DNA from: Mycolicibacter sp. MU0102
Lineage (GTDB): Bacteria > Actinomycetota > Actinomycetes > Mycobacteriales > Mycobacteriaceae
Length of the DNA stretch: 64,000 nucleotides
NCBI RefSeq assembly: GCF_963378105.1
Contig: NZ_OY726398.1
Span: 1,984,001-2,048,000 of the forward strand
Reading direction: 5' to 3'
The notes beneath the pieces are model-generated. The model saw only the letters and a program-made list of their open reading frames with translations. It was not told the DNA's origin and ran no database searches. The first letter of the stretch is position 1; every line of letters begins with the position of its first letter. Of the stretch, positions 46,191 to 54,016 are shown in pieces. The position numbers were made by a program, and so were the translations under genes.

Positions 46191-46484
46191 ATGCAACGCG
46201 ACCACACTGCTGCCGGAACCCAGCGGGCGACTTTCAAGCCGCCATGCCCACCGGGGTGGCCCTTGGAGCGTGTTCTGCATCTGATGGCCGGGACGGCGGT
46301 GCTGACCAGCGCAACGCTGGCGTATCTCTTTGGCCCCCTGTGGCTCATCCTCACCGGCTTTGTGGGCCTGAGCCTGCTGCTTGATGCGTTCGCGGGCTGG
46401 TGCCCGGCGAGCCTGGTGCTGTACCGCCTTGGTGTGCGCACCTCCGCGGAGTGCGGGCTGCACCGCGACAGCCTCCCTTCCTAG
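46191..46484 (+). CDS. DUF2892 (YgaP-like) small membrane protein
   Basis: A 97-residue protein with two adjacent membrane helices (VLHLMAGTAVLTSATLAYLF and LWLILTGFVGLSLLLDAF). The GWCPASLVLYRLGVRTSAEC segment corresponds to the Cys-Pro motif of the YgaP membrane domain, which in other bacteria is fused to or encoded beside rhodanese. AAGGAG lies six bases before the ATG at 46191. It shares a divergent promoter with the sulfide:quinone-reductase-like gene and probably works in the same sulfur or persulfide response. No rhodanese is present in the window. Confidence 0.8.
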   Translation: MQRDHTAAGTQRATFKPPCPPGWPLERVLHLMAGTAVLTSATLAYLFGPLWLILTGFVGLSLLLDAFAGWCPASLVLYRLGVRTSAECGLHRDSLPS

Positions 46485-46529
46485 CGTCCAAGCGCTGGGT
46501 GGCTCGGCTCCGGCGCTGCTTGCCTGAAA

Positions 46530-46547
46530 ATCATCCTTTTGGATGAT
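46530..46547. repeat. Perfect inverted repeat between the DUF2892 and PGRS2 genes
   Basis: ATCATCC-TTTT-GGATGAT is a perfect 7-bp stem with a T4 loop, AT-rich against its surroundings. It may terminate the DUF2892 transcript or act as an operator for PGRS2. There is no T-run on the plus strand after it. Confidence 0.45.
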
Positions 46548-46624
46548 GTGCGTCGCGTTTGCACTTCGTTGACTGTTTCCTGAGACGTTCGGAGTCACCG
46601 GACGGGGCGGGGATGGGGTGCGTC

Positions 46625-49273
46625 ATGGATGCTCAGGGACACAGCCGGGTCAATCGGCAGCGGATGGTGGGGGCCACGAGCACGGTCGCCGGATTCCTGG
46701 CGTTCGGGGTAATGCCGTTGAGCGCGGCGCCCGAGGCACAGGCCGACTTCGGATTCGAGGATCTGTTCGATCCCGCCGCGTGGATTCAAACTGCGCCAGC
46801 GGATTTCAGCGAGTGGACCGACCCCTCATCCTGGGCTGCATTGCTGTCCGGGTTCGGCGAGCTATCAGCGGAGCCGGCCGCAGCCGGAGCCTGGAATGCA
46901 ACGGCGTTCCTCGACCAGTGGATCTATGAGCCGTTGCACGACGGTCTGCAGCAGTGGATCGACAGCCCGTTCGGAACCCAGGTCGACGATTTCGTCAACC
47001 AGGTGTCCGGGCAGTTCCTGATCGGAAACGGTGCTGACGGAACGCTGCAGAACCCGGACGGCGGGAACGGCGGATTGTGGTTCGGCGACGGTGGGGCGGG
47101 CTTTGACGGCACGGGTCAGGGTGTGGCCGGTGGCGACGGCGGCGACGCCTTGGGCTGGATCGGCAACGGCGGTGCCGGCGGGGCGGGAGCGGCCGGTTTC
47201 GATGGTGGTGACGGCGGCTCCGGCGGCGTGATGGCCGGTTCCGGCGGTGCGGGCGGTGAAGGCGGGGCCGGGATCGCCGGCGGGGTCGGTGGTGCCGGCG
47301 GTGACGGTGGGGCCGCGCCCGGTTGGCTGTTCGGCTTAGGCGGCCTCGGCGGGGCCGGCGGTGATGGTGGTGTCGGTGTGACCGGTGCGGCGGGGCAGTG
47401 GGCGCTGGGCGGCGGTGTCGGCGGTGTCGGCGGAGTTGGCGGGGCCGGCGGCGCGGGCGGTCAGGGCGGCAATGCCGTGGGCATGTTCGCCAACGGCGGC
47501 GGGGGCGGTGCCGGTGGCAACAGCGGCGACGGTGGCCGTGGCGGCGGCGGGGCGATCGGTGACGCCGCCACCCGCGGCAGCGGCGGAAACGGCGGAAACG
47601 GCGGCAACGCCGGTAGCAGCGTCGGCGTCGGTGGCGCCGGCGGTACCGCCGGCCTGGTGGGCCAGCAGGGCGGTCGTGGCAGTGACGGAACGCTGGGCAA
47701 CGGCGGCGACGGTGGTGATGGGGGCGCCGGGGTCAGCGGTGCCTACATCCTGGCCGGTGACGGCGGCGACGGCGGTGCCGGCGGTAGTGGACTGGTCGGC
47801 GGGAACGGCGGCGTCGGGGGTGACGGCGGCGTGAGCTCCGGGTTGCGCGAAGAGCCGTTGGGGCTGGCCCAGTTCCTGGCCGCACAGACCGGTGGCAATG
47901 GTGGTACCGGTGGCACCGGCGGTCTGAGCATGGTGGCCGGCGGTGTCGCCGGCGGCGGCGGTCACGGTGGAGCCGGTGGTGACGGCGCCAGGTACATCGA
48001 CGGGGTGCCGGGTGTCGGCGGCCCCGGGCAGGGCGGAGTCGGGGGCGCGGGTGGTGCGGGTGAGGCCGGCGGCACCGGCGGGCCCGGCTACGGCGGTGGC
48101 GGCGGCGGCGGTGGCGGCGGCGCCGCCATCTACAGCACCGGCGGCGGGAATGCCGGTGGTACCGCGATCGGTGGGAACGGCGCCGCGGGCGGCGCGGGGT
48201 CGGCTACCGCGGCCGGTGGTACCGGTGGACACGGCGGTTGGGCCCTGATCGCCGCCGACGAAACCGGCAGTGTTGCCGGCGGCGCCTTGAGTGTTGCTAC
48301 CGGAGGGGCAGGCGGTGCGGCCATTGGAAGCGGGTCCGGCGGCGCCGGCGGCGTGGCCGCCATTCTGGCCGACAGCGCGGGCAAAGCCAGCGGTACGGTG
48401 ACCGGCGGTCAGGGCGGTGCGGGCAGTGACGGCGGCACCGGCGGCGACGGGGGCGTGGCCGCGAACGGTGCGTTGCTGACTACCGGTGGCACAGCCACCG
48501 GTGACTCCGTCGGCGGCAACGGTGGCGACGCCACCGGCGCCGGCAGCATCGGCGGCAACGGAGGCGGCGGGACGGTCCAGGTCAACCAGGCCCCCGGTTC
48601 CGCCACCGGCACAGGCACCGGCGGGCAGGGCGGGGCGGCCAGCAACGGCGGCCACGGTGGTAACGGCGGCATTGGCGGGGTGGCGAGTTACTGCGACTGC
48701 TCGACCAGCGGCAACGGGCACGGCGGCGACGGGGGCGCCGCAGACGGGGTCGGCAGCGTGGGCGGCGACGGCGGCGGCGCAGCGGTACAGGCACTCGGCA
48801 CCGGCTCCGGCTTCATCACCAGTGGCACTGCGACCGGCGGTAACGGCGGGGCTGGTAGCGGTGGGGCCCACGGTGGCGCCGGCGGAATCGGCAAGGTCGA
48901 GGGTGACGGGGCTAGCTTCTACTCCATTTCCGGCGGCAGTGCGACCGGCGGAAACGGTGGCGACTCAGGCGCTGCAGGTGTGGGCACCGCGATCGGTGGC
49001 GCCGGCGGCGCCGGAGGTCTGGGCCAAGTCGAGGTCGACACCGGGTCCAGCACGGACGCCGTCTCCCGCGGCGGTGATGGTGGTGTCGGCGGTGACGGCG
49101 GCGCTCCCGGTGCCAACGGAACCGGCGTCGGCGGTGTAGGAGGTGCCGGTGGCATCGGTGGTGCGGATGGCACCGGTGTGGGCGGCGTCGGCGGCAACGG
49201 GGGGCGCGGCGGCAACGGTGGGTTCGACGGCACCGTTGGGGCCGCCGGGTCACCCGGCGCCAACAACCCCTGA
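46625..49273 (+). CDS. PGRS-type protein with a secretion signal in place of a PE domain (PGRS2)
   Basis: An 882-residue paralogue of PGRS1 in layout. The signal peptide is MDAQGHSRVNRQRM, then STVAGFLAFGVMPLSAA, with cleavage at AQA|DFG (about residue 40). A unique domain of about 95 residues follows (DLFDPAAWIQTAPADFSEWTDPSSW; WIYEPLHDGLQQWIDSPFGTQVDDFVNQVSG). Then LIGNGADGTLQNPDGGNGGLWFGDGGAG leads into about 740 residues of Gly-Gly-X repeats. It contains a rare Cys pair inside the repeats (SYCDCSTSG). No PE domain. The ATG at 46625 is used; an ATG at 46613 is in frame. In M. tuberculosis the same interval, between pheT and argC, holds PE_PGRS30 in the opposite orientation. Confidence 0.88.
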   Translation: MDAQGHSRVNRQRMVGATSTVAGFLAFGVMPLSAAPEAQADFGFEDLFDPAAWIQTAPADFSEWTDPSSWAALLSGFGELSAEPAAAGAWNATAFLDQWIYEPLHDGLQQWIDSPFGTQVDDFVNQVSGQFLIGNGADGTLQNPDGGNGGLWFGDGGAGFDGTGQGVAGGDGGDALGWIGNGGAGGAGAAGFDGGDGGSGGVMAGSGGAGGEGGAGIAGGVGGAGGDGGAAPGWLFGLGGLGGAGGDGGVGVTGAAGQWALGGGVGGVGGVGGAGGAGGQGGNAVGMFANGGGGGAGGNSGDGGRGGGGAIGDAATRGSGGNGGNGGNAGSSVGVGGAGGTAGLVGQQGGRGSDGTLGNGGDGGDGGAGVSGAYILAGDGGDGGAGGSGLVGGNGGVGGDGGVSSGLREEPLGLAQFLAAQTGGNGGTGGTGGLSMVAGGVAGGGGHGGAGGDGARYIDGVPGVGGPGQGGVGGAGGAGEAGGTGGPGYGGGGGGGGGGAAIYSTGGGNAGGTAIGGNGAAGGAGSATAAGGTGGHGGWALIAADETGSVAGGALSVATGGAGGAAIGSGSGGAGGVAAILADSAGKASGTVTGGQGGAGSDGGTGGDGGVAANGALLTTGGTATGDSVGGNGGDATGAGSIGGNGGGGTVQVNQAPGSATGTGTGGQGGAASNGGHGGNGGIGGVASYCDCSTSGNGHGGDGGAADGVGSVGGDGGGAAVQALGTGSGFITSGTATGGNGGAGSGGAHGGAGGIGKVEGDGASFYSISGGSATGGNGGDSGAAGVGTAIGGAGGAGGLGQVEVDTGSSTDAVSRGGDGGVGGDGGAPGANGTGVGGVGGAGGIGGADGTGVGGVGGNGGRGGNGGFDGTVGAAGSPGANNP
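47050..49260 (+). repeat. PGRS-type GGX coding repeats (second copy)
   Basis: About 2.2 kb of GGC-GGN-NNN triplet repeats coding for Gly-Gly-X. It is similar in style to the block at 37.7-41.2 kb but differs in spacer residues, so the two are diverged paralogues rather than a recent duplication. Confidence 0.88.
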
Positions 49274-49366
49274 TCGCGCAACGCATTCACACAAACAGCA
49301 GCCGCTGTTCGGGCATGCTGAGAGTCGCCACCGTTCGCGGAGCGGGACCTGGAGGGGGTCGACTCG

Positions 49367-50809
49367 ATGCACCAACCCGAATCCTTTGACGTGGTCGTCC
49401 TGGGCGCCGGACCGGTCGGGGAGAACGTCGCCGACCGCGCCCGTGTCGCCGGGCTGACCGTGGCGATCGTGGAACGAGAACTCATCGGCGGCGAATGTTC
49501 CTACTGGGCCTGCGTGCCCAGCAAGGCCCTGCTGCGGCCGGTGCTCGCGCTCGATGATGCGCGCCGCGTCGACGGCGCACGACAGGCCGTCAGCTCTTCG
49601 ATCGATGCCGCAGGGGTGTTTCAGCGCCGCAATCGCTATGTGGGGGACTGGGACGACTCCGGGCAGGCGGATTGGGTCAAGGCGATCGGCGCGACCCTGG
49701 TGCGCGGCCACGGTCGCCTGGACGGGCCACGACGGGTGGTCGTCGCCACCGAGGATGGCGACGTGAAACTGACCGCCCGGCACGCCGTCGTCGTCTGCAC
49801 CGGCACCCGCGCGGCCCTGCCGGATCTGCCCGGTCTGGCCGACGCCCGTGCGTGGACCAATCGCGAAGCCACCGAGGCCACGTCGGTGCCCCGGCGCCTC
49901 GCCGTGGTCGGGGCCGGCGGTGTGGGCGTTGAGATGGCCACCGCCTGGCAGGGATTGGGCTCGGCGGTGACGTTGCTGGTGCGCGGCTCGGGCTTGTTGC
50001 CGCGGATGGAACCGTTCGTCGGCGAATACGTCGCCCGCGGGCTCACAGACGCCGGAGTCGATGTGCGCACCGGTGTGTCGGTTGCCCGCCTGCGGCGTGC
50101 GGGCGACGGCCCGGTGCGGTTGCAGCTGACCGACGGCACCGAGCTCGACGTCGACGAGATCCTGTTCGCGACCGGCCGTACCCCGCTCACCGGAGACATC
50201 GGCCTGGAAACCGTCGGACTCACCCCCGGCGACTGGCTGGAGGTCGACGACACCTGCCGGGTGCGCGCCGTCGACGAAGGGTGGCTCTATGCGTGCGGCG
50301 ACGCCAATCACCGCGCGCTGCTCACCCACGAGGGCAAATATCAGGCGCGTATCGCCGGCGACGCCATCGGCGCCAGGGCCGCCGGGGAGCCACTGGACAC
50401 CGCGCCGTGGGGCGTGCACGCCGCCACCGCCGACCATCACGCCGTACCGCAGGTCTTCTTCACCGATCCCGAAGCGGCCGCGGTCGGGCTCACCGCCGAG
50501 CAGGCCGAGCGGGCCGGCCACCGGGTGCAGGTGGTGGACGTGGAGATCGGCGACGCGGTGATGGGGGCCAAGCTGCACGCCGACGGCTACCGCGGGCGGG
50601 CCCGCATGGTGGTCGACGCCGACGAGTTGTTCCTGCTCGGCGTGGCTTTCGTCGGCCCCGGCGTGGCCGAATTGCTGCATTCGGCCACCATCGCCGTCGC
50701 CGGGCGGGTGCCGATCAGCCGGCTGTGGCACGCCGTGCCGTGTTTCCCCACGATCAGCGAAGTGTGGCTGCGCCTTCTGGAGGCCTACCGCGACGCGGGG
50801 GCGGCCTGA
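49367..50809 (+). CDS. Flavoprotein disulfide reductase-like protein (lipoamide dehydrogenase family, atypical)
   Basis: A 480-residue protein with FAD-binding VVVLGAGPVGENVADRA, the CX4C redox pair in GGECSYWACVPSK, NAD(P)-binding VVGAGGVGVEMATAWQ and the FAD-closing YACGDAN. In lipoamide dehydrogenase and mercuric reductase the C-terminal partner loop reads H-x-HPT-x-x-E. Here it is VPCFPTISE, with Phe where the catalytic His should be. That makes lipoamide dehydrogenase activity unlikely and a quinone reductase or transhydrogenase-like role more plausible. GGAGGGGG lies about eight bases before the ATG. It stands between PGRS2 and argC without an obvious operon partner. Confidence 0.87.
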   Translation: MHQPESFDVVVLGAGPVGENVADRARVAGLTVAIVERELIGGECSYWACVPSKALLRPVLALDDARRVDGARQAVSSSIDAAGVFQRRNRYVGDWDDSGQADWVKAIGATLVRGHGRLDGPRRVVVATEDGDVKLTARHAVVVCTGTRAALPDLPGLADARAWTNREATEATSVPRRLAVVGAGGVGVEMATAWQGLGSAVTLLVRGSGLLPRMEPFVGEYVARGLTDAGVDVRTGVSVARLRRAGDGPVRLQLTDGTELDVDEILFATGRTPLTGDIGLETVGLTPGDWLEVDDTCRVRAVDEGWLYACGDANHRALLTHEGKYQARIAGDAIGARAAGEPLDTAPWGVHAATADHHAVPQVFFTDPEAAAVGLTAEQAERAGHRVQVVDVEIGDAVMGAKLHADGYRGRARMVVDADELFLLGVAFVGPGVAELLHSATIAVAGRVPISRLWHAVPCFPTISEVWLRLLEAYRDAGAA

Positions 50810-50820
50810 GAGTCGGCTAC

Positions 50821-50835
50821 CGTGCAGCTTGCACG
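50821..50835. repeat. Inverted repeat after the flavoprotein gene
   Basis: CGTGCA-GCT-TGCACG, a perfect 6-bp-arm repeat 12 bases after the stop codon and 49 before argC. It is either a weak terminator or an upstream element of the argC promoter. Confidence 0.4.
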
Positions 50836-50864
50836 TTCGTGCCCCAACACTGCCGTAATTAGTT

Positions 50865-50878
50865 TGCGTATAAACGCA
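50865..50878 (+). promoter_or_regulatory. ARG-box-like palindrome over the argC promoter
   Basis: TGCGT-ATAA-ACGCA is a perfect 5-bp-arm palindrome with an AT centre, the size of an ArgR half-operator site. TATAAA (50869-50874) inside it serves as a -10 and would start transcription at about 50881, three bases from the argC ATG. ArgR is encoded in the same cluster, so feedback repression by arginine is the likely role. Confidence 0.7.
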
Positions 50879-50883
50879 TAATC

Positions 50884-51942
50884 ATGCAGAATCGCCGAGT
50901 GACCAAAGCGATCAAAGTGGCGGTGGCTGGTGCCAGCGGCTACGCCGGCGGGGAGATCCTGCGGCTGCTGCTCGGGCACCCCGCCTACGCCGACGGCCGG
51001 CTGAGTATCGGCGCGCTGACCGCCGCCGGCAACGCCGGCAGCACCCTGGGCGAACAGCACCCGCATCTGGTGCCGCTGGCTGACCGCGTCCTCGAGCCGA
51101 CCGAGGTCGACATTCTTGCTGGACACGACGTGGTCTTCCTCGGTCTGCCGCACGGGCATTCGGCAATTCTGGCCGAACAGCTTGACGACGACACCGTGGT
51201 GATCGACTGCGGCGCGGACTTCCGGCTGGGTGATCCGACCGACTGGGAGCGCTTCTACGGCTCGGCGCACGCCGGCACCTGGCCCTACGGTCTGCCGGAG
51301 TTGCCCGGCGGTCGCGACAAACTCATCAACGCCCGGCGGATCGCGGTGCCGGGCTGTTACCCGACCGCGGCGCTGCTGGCGTTGTTCCCGGCCGTCGCCG
51401 CCGGACTGGTGGAACCCGACGTCACCGTGGTCGCCGTCAGCGGCACCTCCGGTGCCGGCAAGGCCGCCAAGGTCGACCTGCTGGGCTCGGAGGTCATCGG
51501 ATCGGCGCGGGCCTACAACATCGGCGGCGCGCACCGGCACACCCCGGAGATCAGCCAAGGGCTGCGCGCGGTCACCCACCGCGACGTCAGCGTCGCGTTT
51601 GTCCCGGTGCTGATCCCGACCTCGCGGGGCATCCTGGCTACCTGCACCGCCAAGACCACGGCGTCGCTGTCGGAACTGCGCGCGGTCTACGAAAAGGCTT
51701 ATCACGACGAGCCGTTCGTGCACCTGCTGCCCGAAGGCCAGCTGCCCAAGACCGGATCGGTGATCGGCAGCAACGCCGCCCACCTCGCGGTCGCCGTCGA
51801 CGAGGACGCCTCGACGTTCATCGCGATCGCGGCGATCGACAACCTGGTCAAGGGCACCGGCGGTGCCGCCGTGCAGGCGATGAACCTGGCGCTGGGCTGG
51901 CCGGAGACCGAAGGACTTTCCGTTGTAGGAGTGGCGCCATGA
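50884..51942 (+). CDS. argC: N-acetyl-gamma-glutamyl-phosphate reductase
   Basis: A 352-residue NADPH-dependent reductase, third step of arginine synthesis. The N-terminal nucleotide fold AVAGASGYAGGEILRLL is followed by the active-site Cys in AVPGCYPTAALLALFP and the VSGTSGAGKAA and HRHTPEI substrate regions. The ATG at 50884 (MQNRRVTKAIKVAVAGASG) matches M. tuberculosis ArgC. No ribosome site precedes it, which fits the predicted near-leaderless start. It overlaps argJ by 4 bp. Confidence 0.98.
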   Translation: MQNRRVTKAIKVAVAGASGYAGGEILRLLLGHPAYADGRLSIGALTAAGNAGSTLGEQHPHLVPLADRVLEPTEVDILAGHDVVFLGLPHGHSAILAEQLDDDTVVIDCGADFRLGDPTDWERFYGSAHAGTWPYGLPELPGGRDKLINARRIAVPGCYPTAALLALFPAVAAGLVEPDVTVVAVSGTSGAGKAAKVDLLGSEVIGSARAYNIGGAHRHTPEISQGLRAVTHRDVSVAFVPVLIPTSRGILATCTAKTTASLSELRAVYEKAYHDEPFVHLLPEGQLPKTGSVIGSNAAHLAVAVDEDASTFIAIAAIDNLVKGTGGAAVQAMNLALGWPETEGLSVVGVAP

Positions 51943-53141
51943 GTGACGTTCGGCTGGTACGGGAGCAGGGTGTCACCGCACCCGGAGGATTCCGGGCCGC
52001 CGGAATCGCCGCGGGCATCAAGGTTTCCGGGAATCCGGACCTGGCGCTGGTGTTCAACGAGGGGCCGGACTACGCGGCGGCCGGGGTGTTCACCAGCAAC
52101 CAGGTCAAGGCCGCACCGGTGCAGTGGAGCCGGCAGGTGCTCAAGGCCGGCCGGCTGCGGGCGGTGATCCTGAACTCCGGCGGTGCCAACGCCTGCACCG
52201 GCCCGGGCGGTTTCCAGGACACCCACACCACCGCCGAAGCCGTCGCGGCGGCACTGTCGGAGTGGGGCACCGAGACCGGTGCGGCCGAGGTCGCGGTCTG
52301 CTCCACCGGTCTGATCGGTGACCGGCTGCCGATGGACAAGCTGCTGGCCGGCGTCACCGACGTGGTGCAGGCCATGGCCGGCGGCTTGGTCGGCGGAGAC
52401 GAAGCCGCCCGCGCCATCATGACCACCGACACCGTCCCCAAACAGGTTGCGCTGCACCACAAGGGCGACTGGACCGTGGGCGGCATGGCCAAGGGTGCCG
52501 GCATGCTGGCGCCATCGCTGGCCACCATGCTGGTGGTGCTGACCACCGACGCCAAGGTCGACGCGGCGGCGCTGGACGTCGCCCTGCGCCGGGCCACCGC
52601 GGTGACGTTCGACCGGCTCGACATCGACGGCAGCTGCTCCACCAACGACACGGTGCTGCTGCTGTCGTCGGGCGCCAGCGAGATCACGCCCAGCCAAGAC
52701 GAGCTCGACGCCGCGGTGTTGACCGTCTGCGACGACCTGTGCGCCCAGCTTCAGGCCGACGCCGAGGGTGTCACCAAGCGGGTGTCGATCACTGTCAGCG
52801 GCGCGGGCACCGACGCTGACGCCCTGATCGCCGCGCGGATCGTGGCCCGCGACAGCCTGGTCAAGACCGCGCTGTTCGGCTCGGACCCCAACTGGGGACG
52901 GGTGCTGGCCGCCGTGGGGATGGTGCCGTTCACCATCGACCCGGACCGGATCACGGTGTCGTTCAACGGCTCCCCGGTCTTCTCCGGCGGCACGCCGATG
53001 CCCGGTGCCCGGGAAGTCGACCTGTCCGGCGCGGACATCCACGTGACGGTGGAACTCAACCTCGGCAGCGGGCAGGCCATGGTGCGCACCACCGACTTGT
53101 CGCACGCCTACGTCGAAGAGAACTCGGCGTACAGCTCATGA
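51939..53141 (+). CDS. argJ: Glutamate N-acetyltransferase / amino-acid acetyltransferase
   Basis: A 400-residue Ntn-fold enzyme that recycles the acetyl group from N-acetylornithine to glutamate. It self-cleaves before a Thr nucleophile, here Thr196 in GMLAPSLATML. The oxyanion pair region (STGLIGDRLPM) and the C-terminal SDPNWGRVLAAVG are present. Overlaps: ATGA with argC upstream and with argB downstream. Since the cycle regenerates N-acetylglutamate, a separate argA is not needed for flux. Confidence 0.98.
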   Translation: MSDVRLVREQGVTAPGGFRAAGIAAGIKVSGNPDLALVFNEGPDYAAAGVFTSNQVKAAPVQWSRQVLKAGRLRAVILNSGGANACTGPGGFQDTHTTAEAVAAALSEWGTETGAAEVAVCSTGLIGDRLPMDKLLAGVTDVVQAMAGGLVGGDEAARAIMTTDTVPKQVALHHKGDWTVGGMAKGAGMLAPSLATMLVVLTTDAKVDAAALDVALRRATAVTFDRLDIDGSCSTNDTVLLLSSGASEITPSQDELDAAVLTVCDDLCAQLQADAEGVTKRVSITVSGAGTDADALIAARIVARDSLVKTALFGSDPNWGRVLAAVGMVPFTIDPDRITVSFNGSPVFSGGTPMPGAREVDLSGADIHVTVELNLGSGQAMVRTTDLSHAYVEENSAYSS

Positions 53142-54016
53142 CCGAACAACTCAGCACGCAGATCAAAGCCCAGGTGTTGGCCGAAGCCCTGCCGTGGCTC
53201 AAGCAGCTGCACGGCAAGATCGTCGTCGTCAAATACGGCGGCAACGCCATGACCGACGACACCCTCAAGCACGCGTTCGCCGCCGACATGGCCTTCCTGC
53301 GAAACTGTGGCATCCACCCGGTGGTGGTGCACGGCGGTGGGCCGCAGATCAGCGCCATGCTCTCCAAGCTCGGCATCGAAGGTGACTTCAAGGGCGGATT
53401 CCGGGTCACCACACCCGAAGTGCTCGACGTGGCGCGCATGGTGTTGTTCGGTCAGGTCGGTCGCGAACTCGTCGGCCTGATCAACGCCCACGGCCCGTAT
53501 GCGGTCGGCATCACCGGCGAGGACGCCGCGCTGTTCACCGCGGTCCGTCGCAGCGTGAACGTCGACGGGGTCGCCACCGACATCGGGCTGGTGGGCGACG
53601 TCGACCAGGTCAACACCGCCGCGGTGCTGGATCTGATTGCCGCAGGCAGGATTCCGGTGGTCTCCACCCTGGCGCCCGACCCCGACGGGGTGGTGCACAA
53701 CATCAACGCCGACACCGCCGCGGCCGCGCTGGCCGAAGCGCTGCAGGCGGAGAAGCTGCTGATGCTCACCGACGTCGACGGCCTCTACACCGACTGGCCC
53801 AACCGCGATTCGCTGGTCAGTGAGATCGACACCGCGACGCTGGAGCAGCTGCTGCCGAGCCTGGAGTCCGGCATGATCCCCAAAGTCGAAGCCTGCTTGC
53901 GCGCCGTCCGTGGTGGGGTGCCCAGCGCCCACATCATCGACGGCCGCGTCGAACATTGCGTGCTGGTCGAGCTTTTCACTCACGCCGGCACCGGAACCAA
54001 GGTGGTAAACCCATGA
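53138..54016 (+). CDS. argB: Acetylglutamate kinase
   Basis: A 292-residue amino-acid kinase fold enzyme with KYGGNAM (phosphate-binding Lys), VVHGGGPQI and the C-terminal KVEACLRAVRGGVPSAHIIDGR. The N-terminal helix (STQIKAQVLAEALPWLKQLHGK) is the extension seen in arginine-inhibited, hexameric forms, so feedback inhibition is likely. Joined to argJ and argD by 4-bp ATGA overlaps. Confidence 0.98.
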   Translation: MTEQLSTQIKAQVLAEALPWLKQLHGKIVVVKYGGNAMTDDTLKHAFAADMAFLRNCGIHPVVVHGGGPQISAMLSKLGIEGDFKGGFRVTTPEVLDVARMVLFGQVGRELVGLINAHGPYAVGITGEDAALFTAVRRSVNVDGVATDIGLVGDVDQVNTAAVLDLIAAGRIPVVSTLAPDPDGVVHNINADTAAAALAEALQAEKLLMLTDVDGLYTDWPNRDSLVSEIDTATLEQLLPSLESGMIPKVEACLRAVRGGVPSAHIIDGRVEHCVLVELFTHAGTGTKVVNP

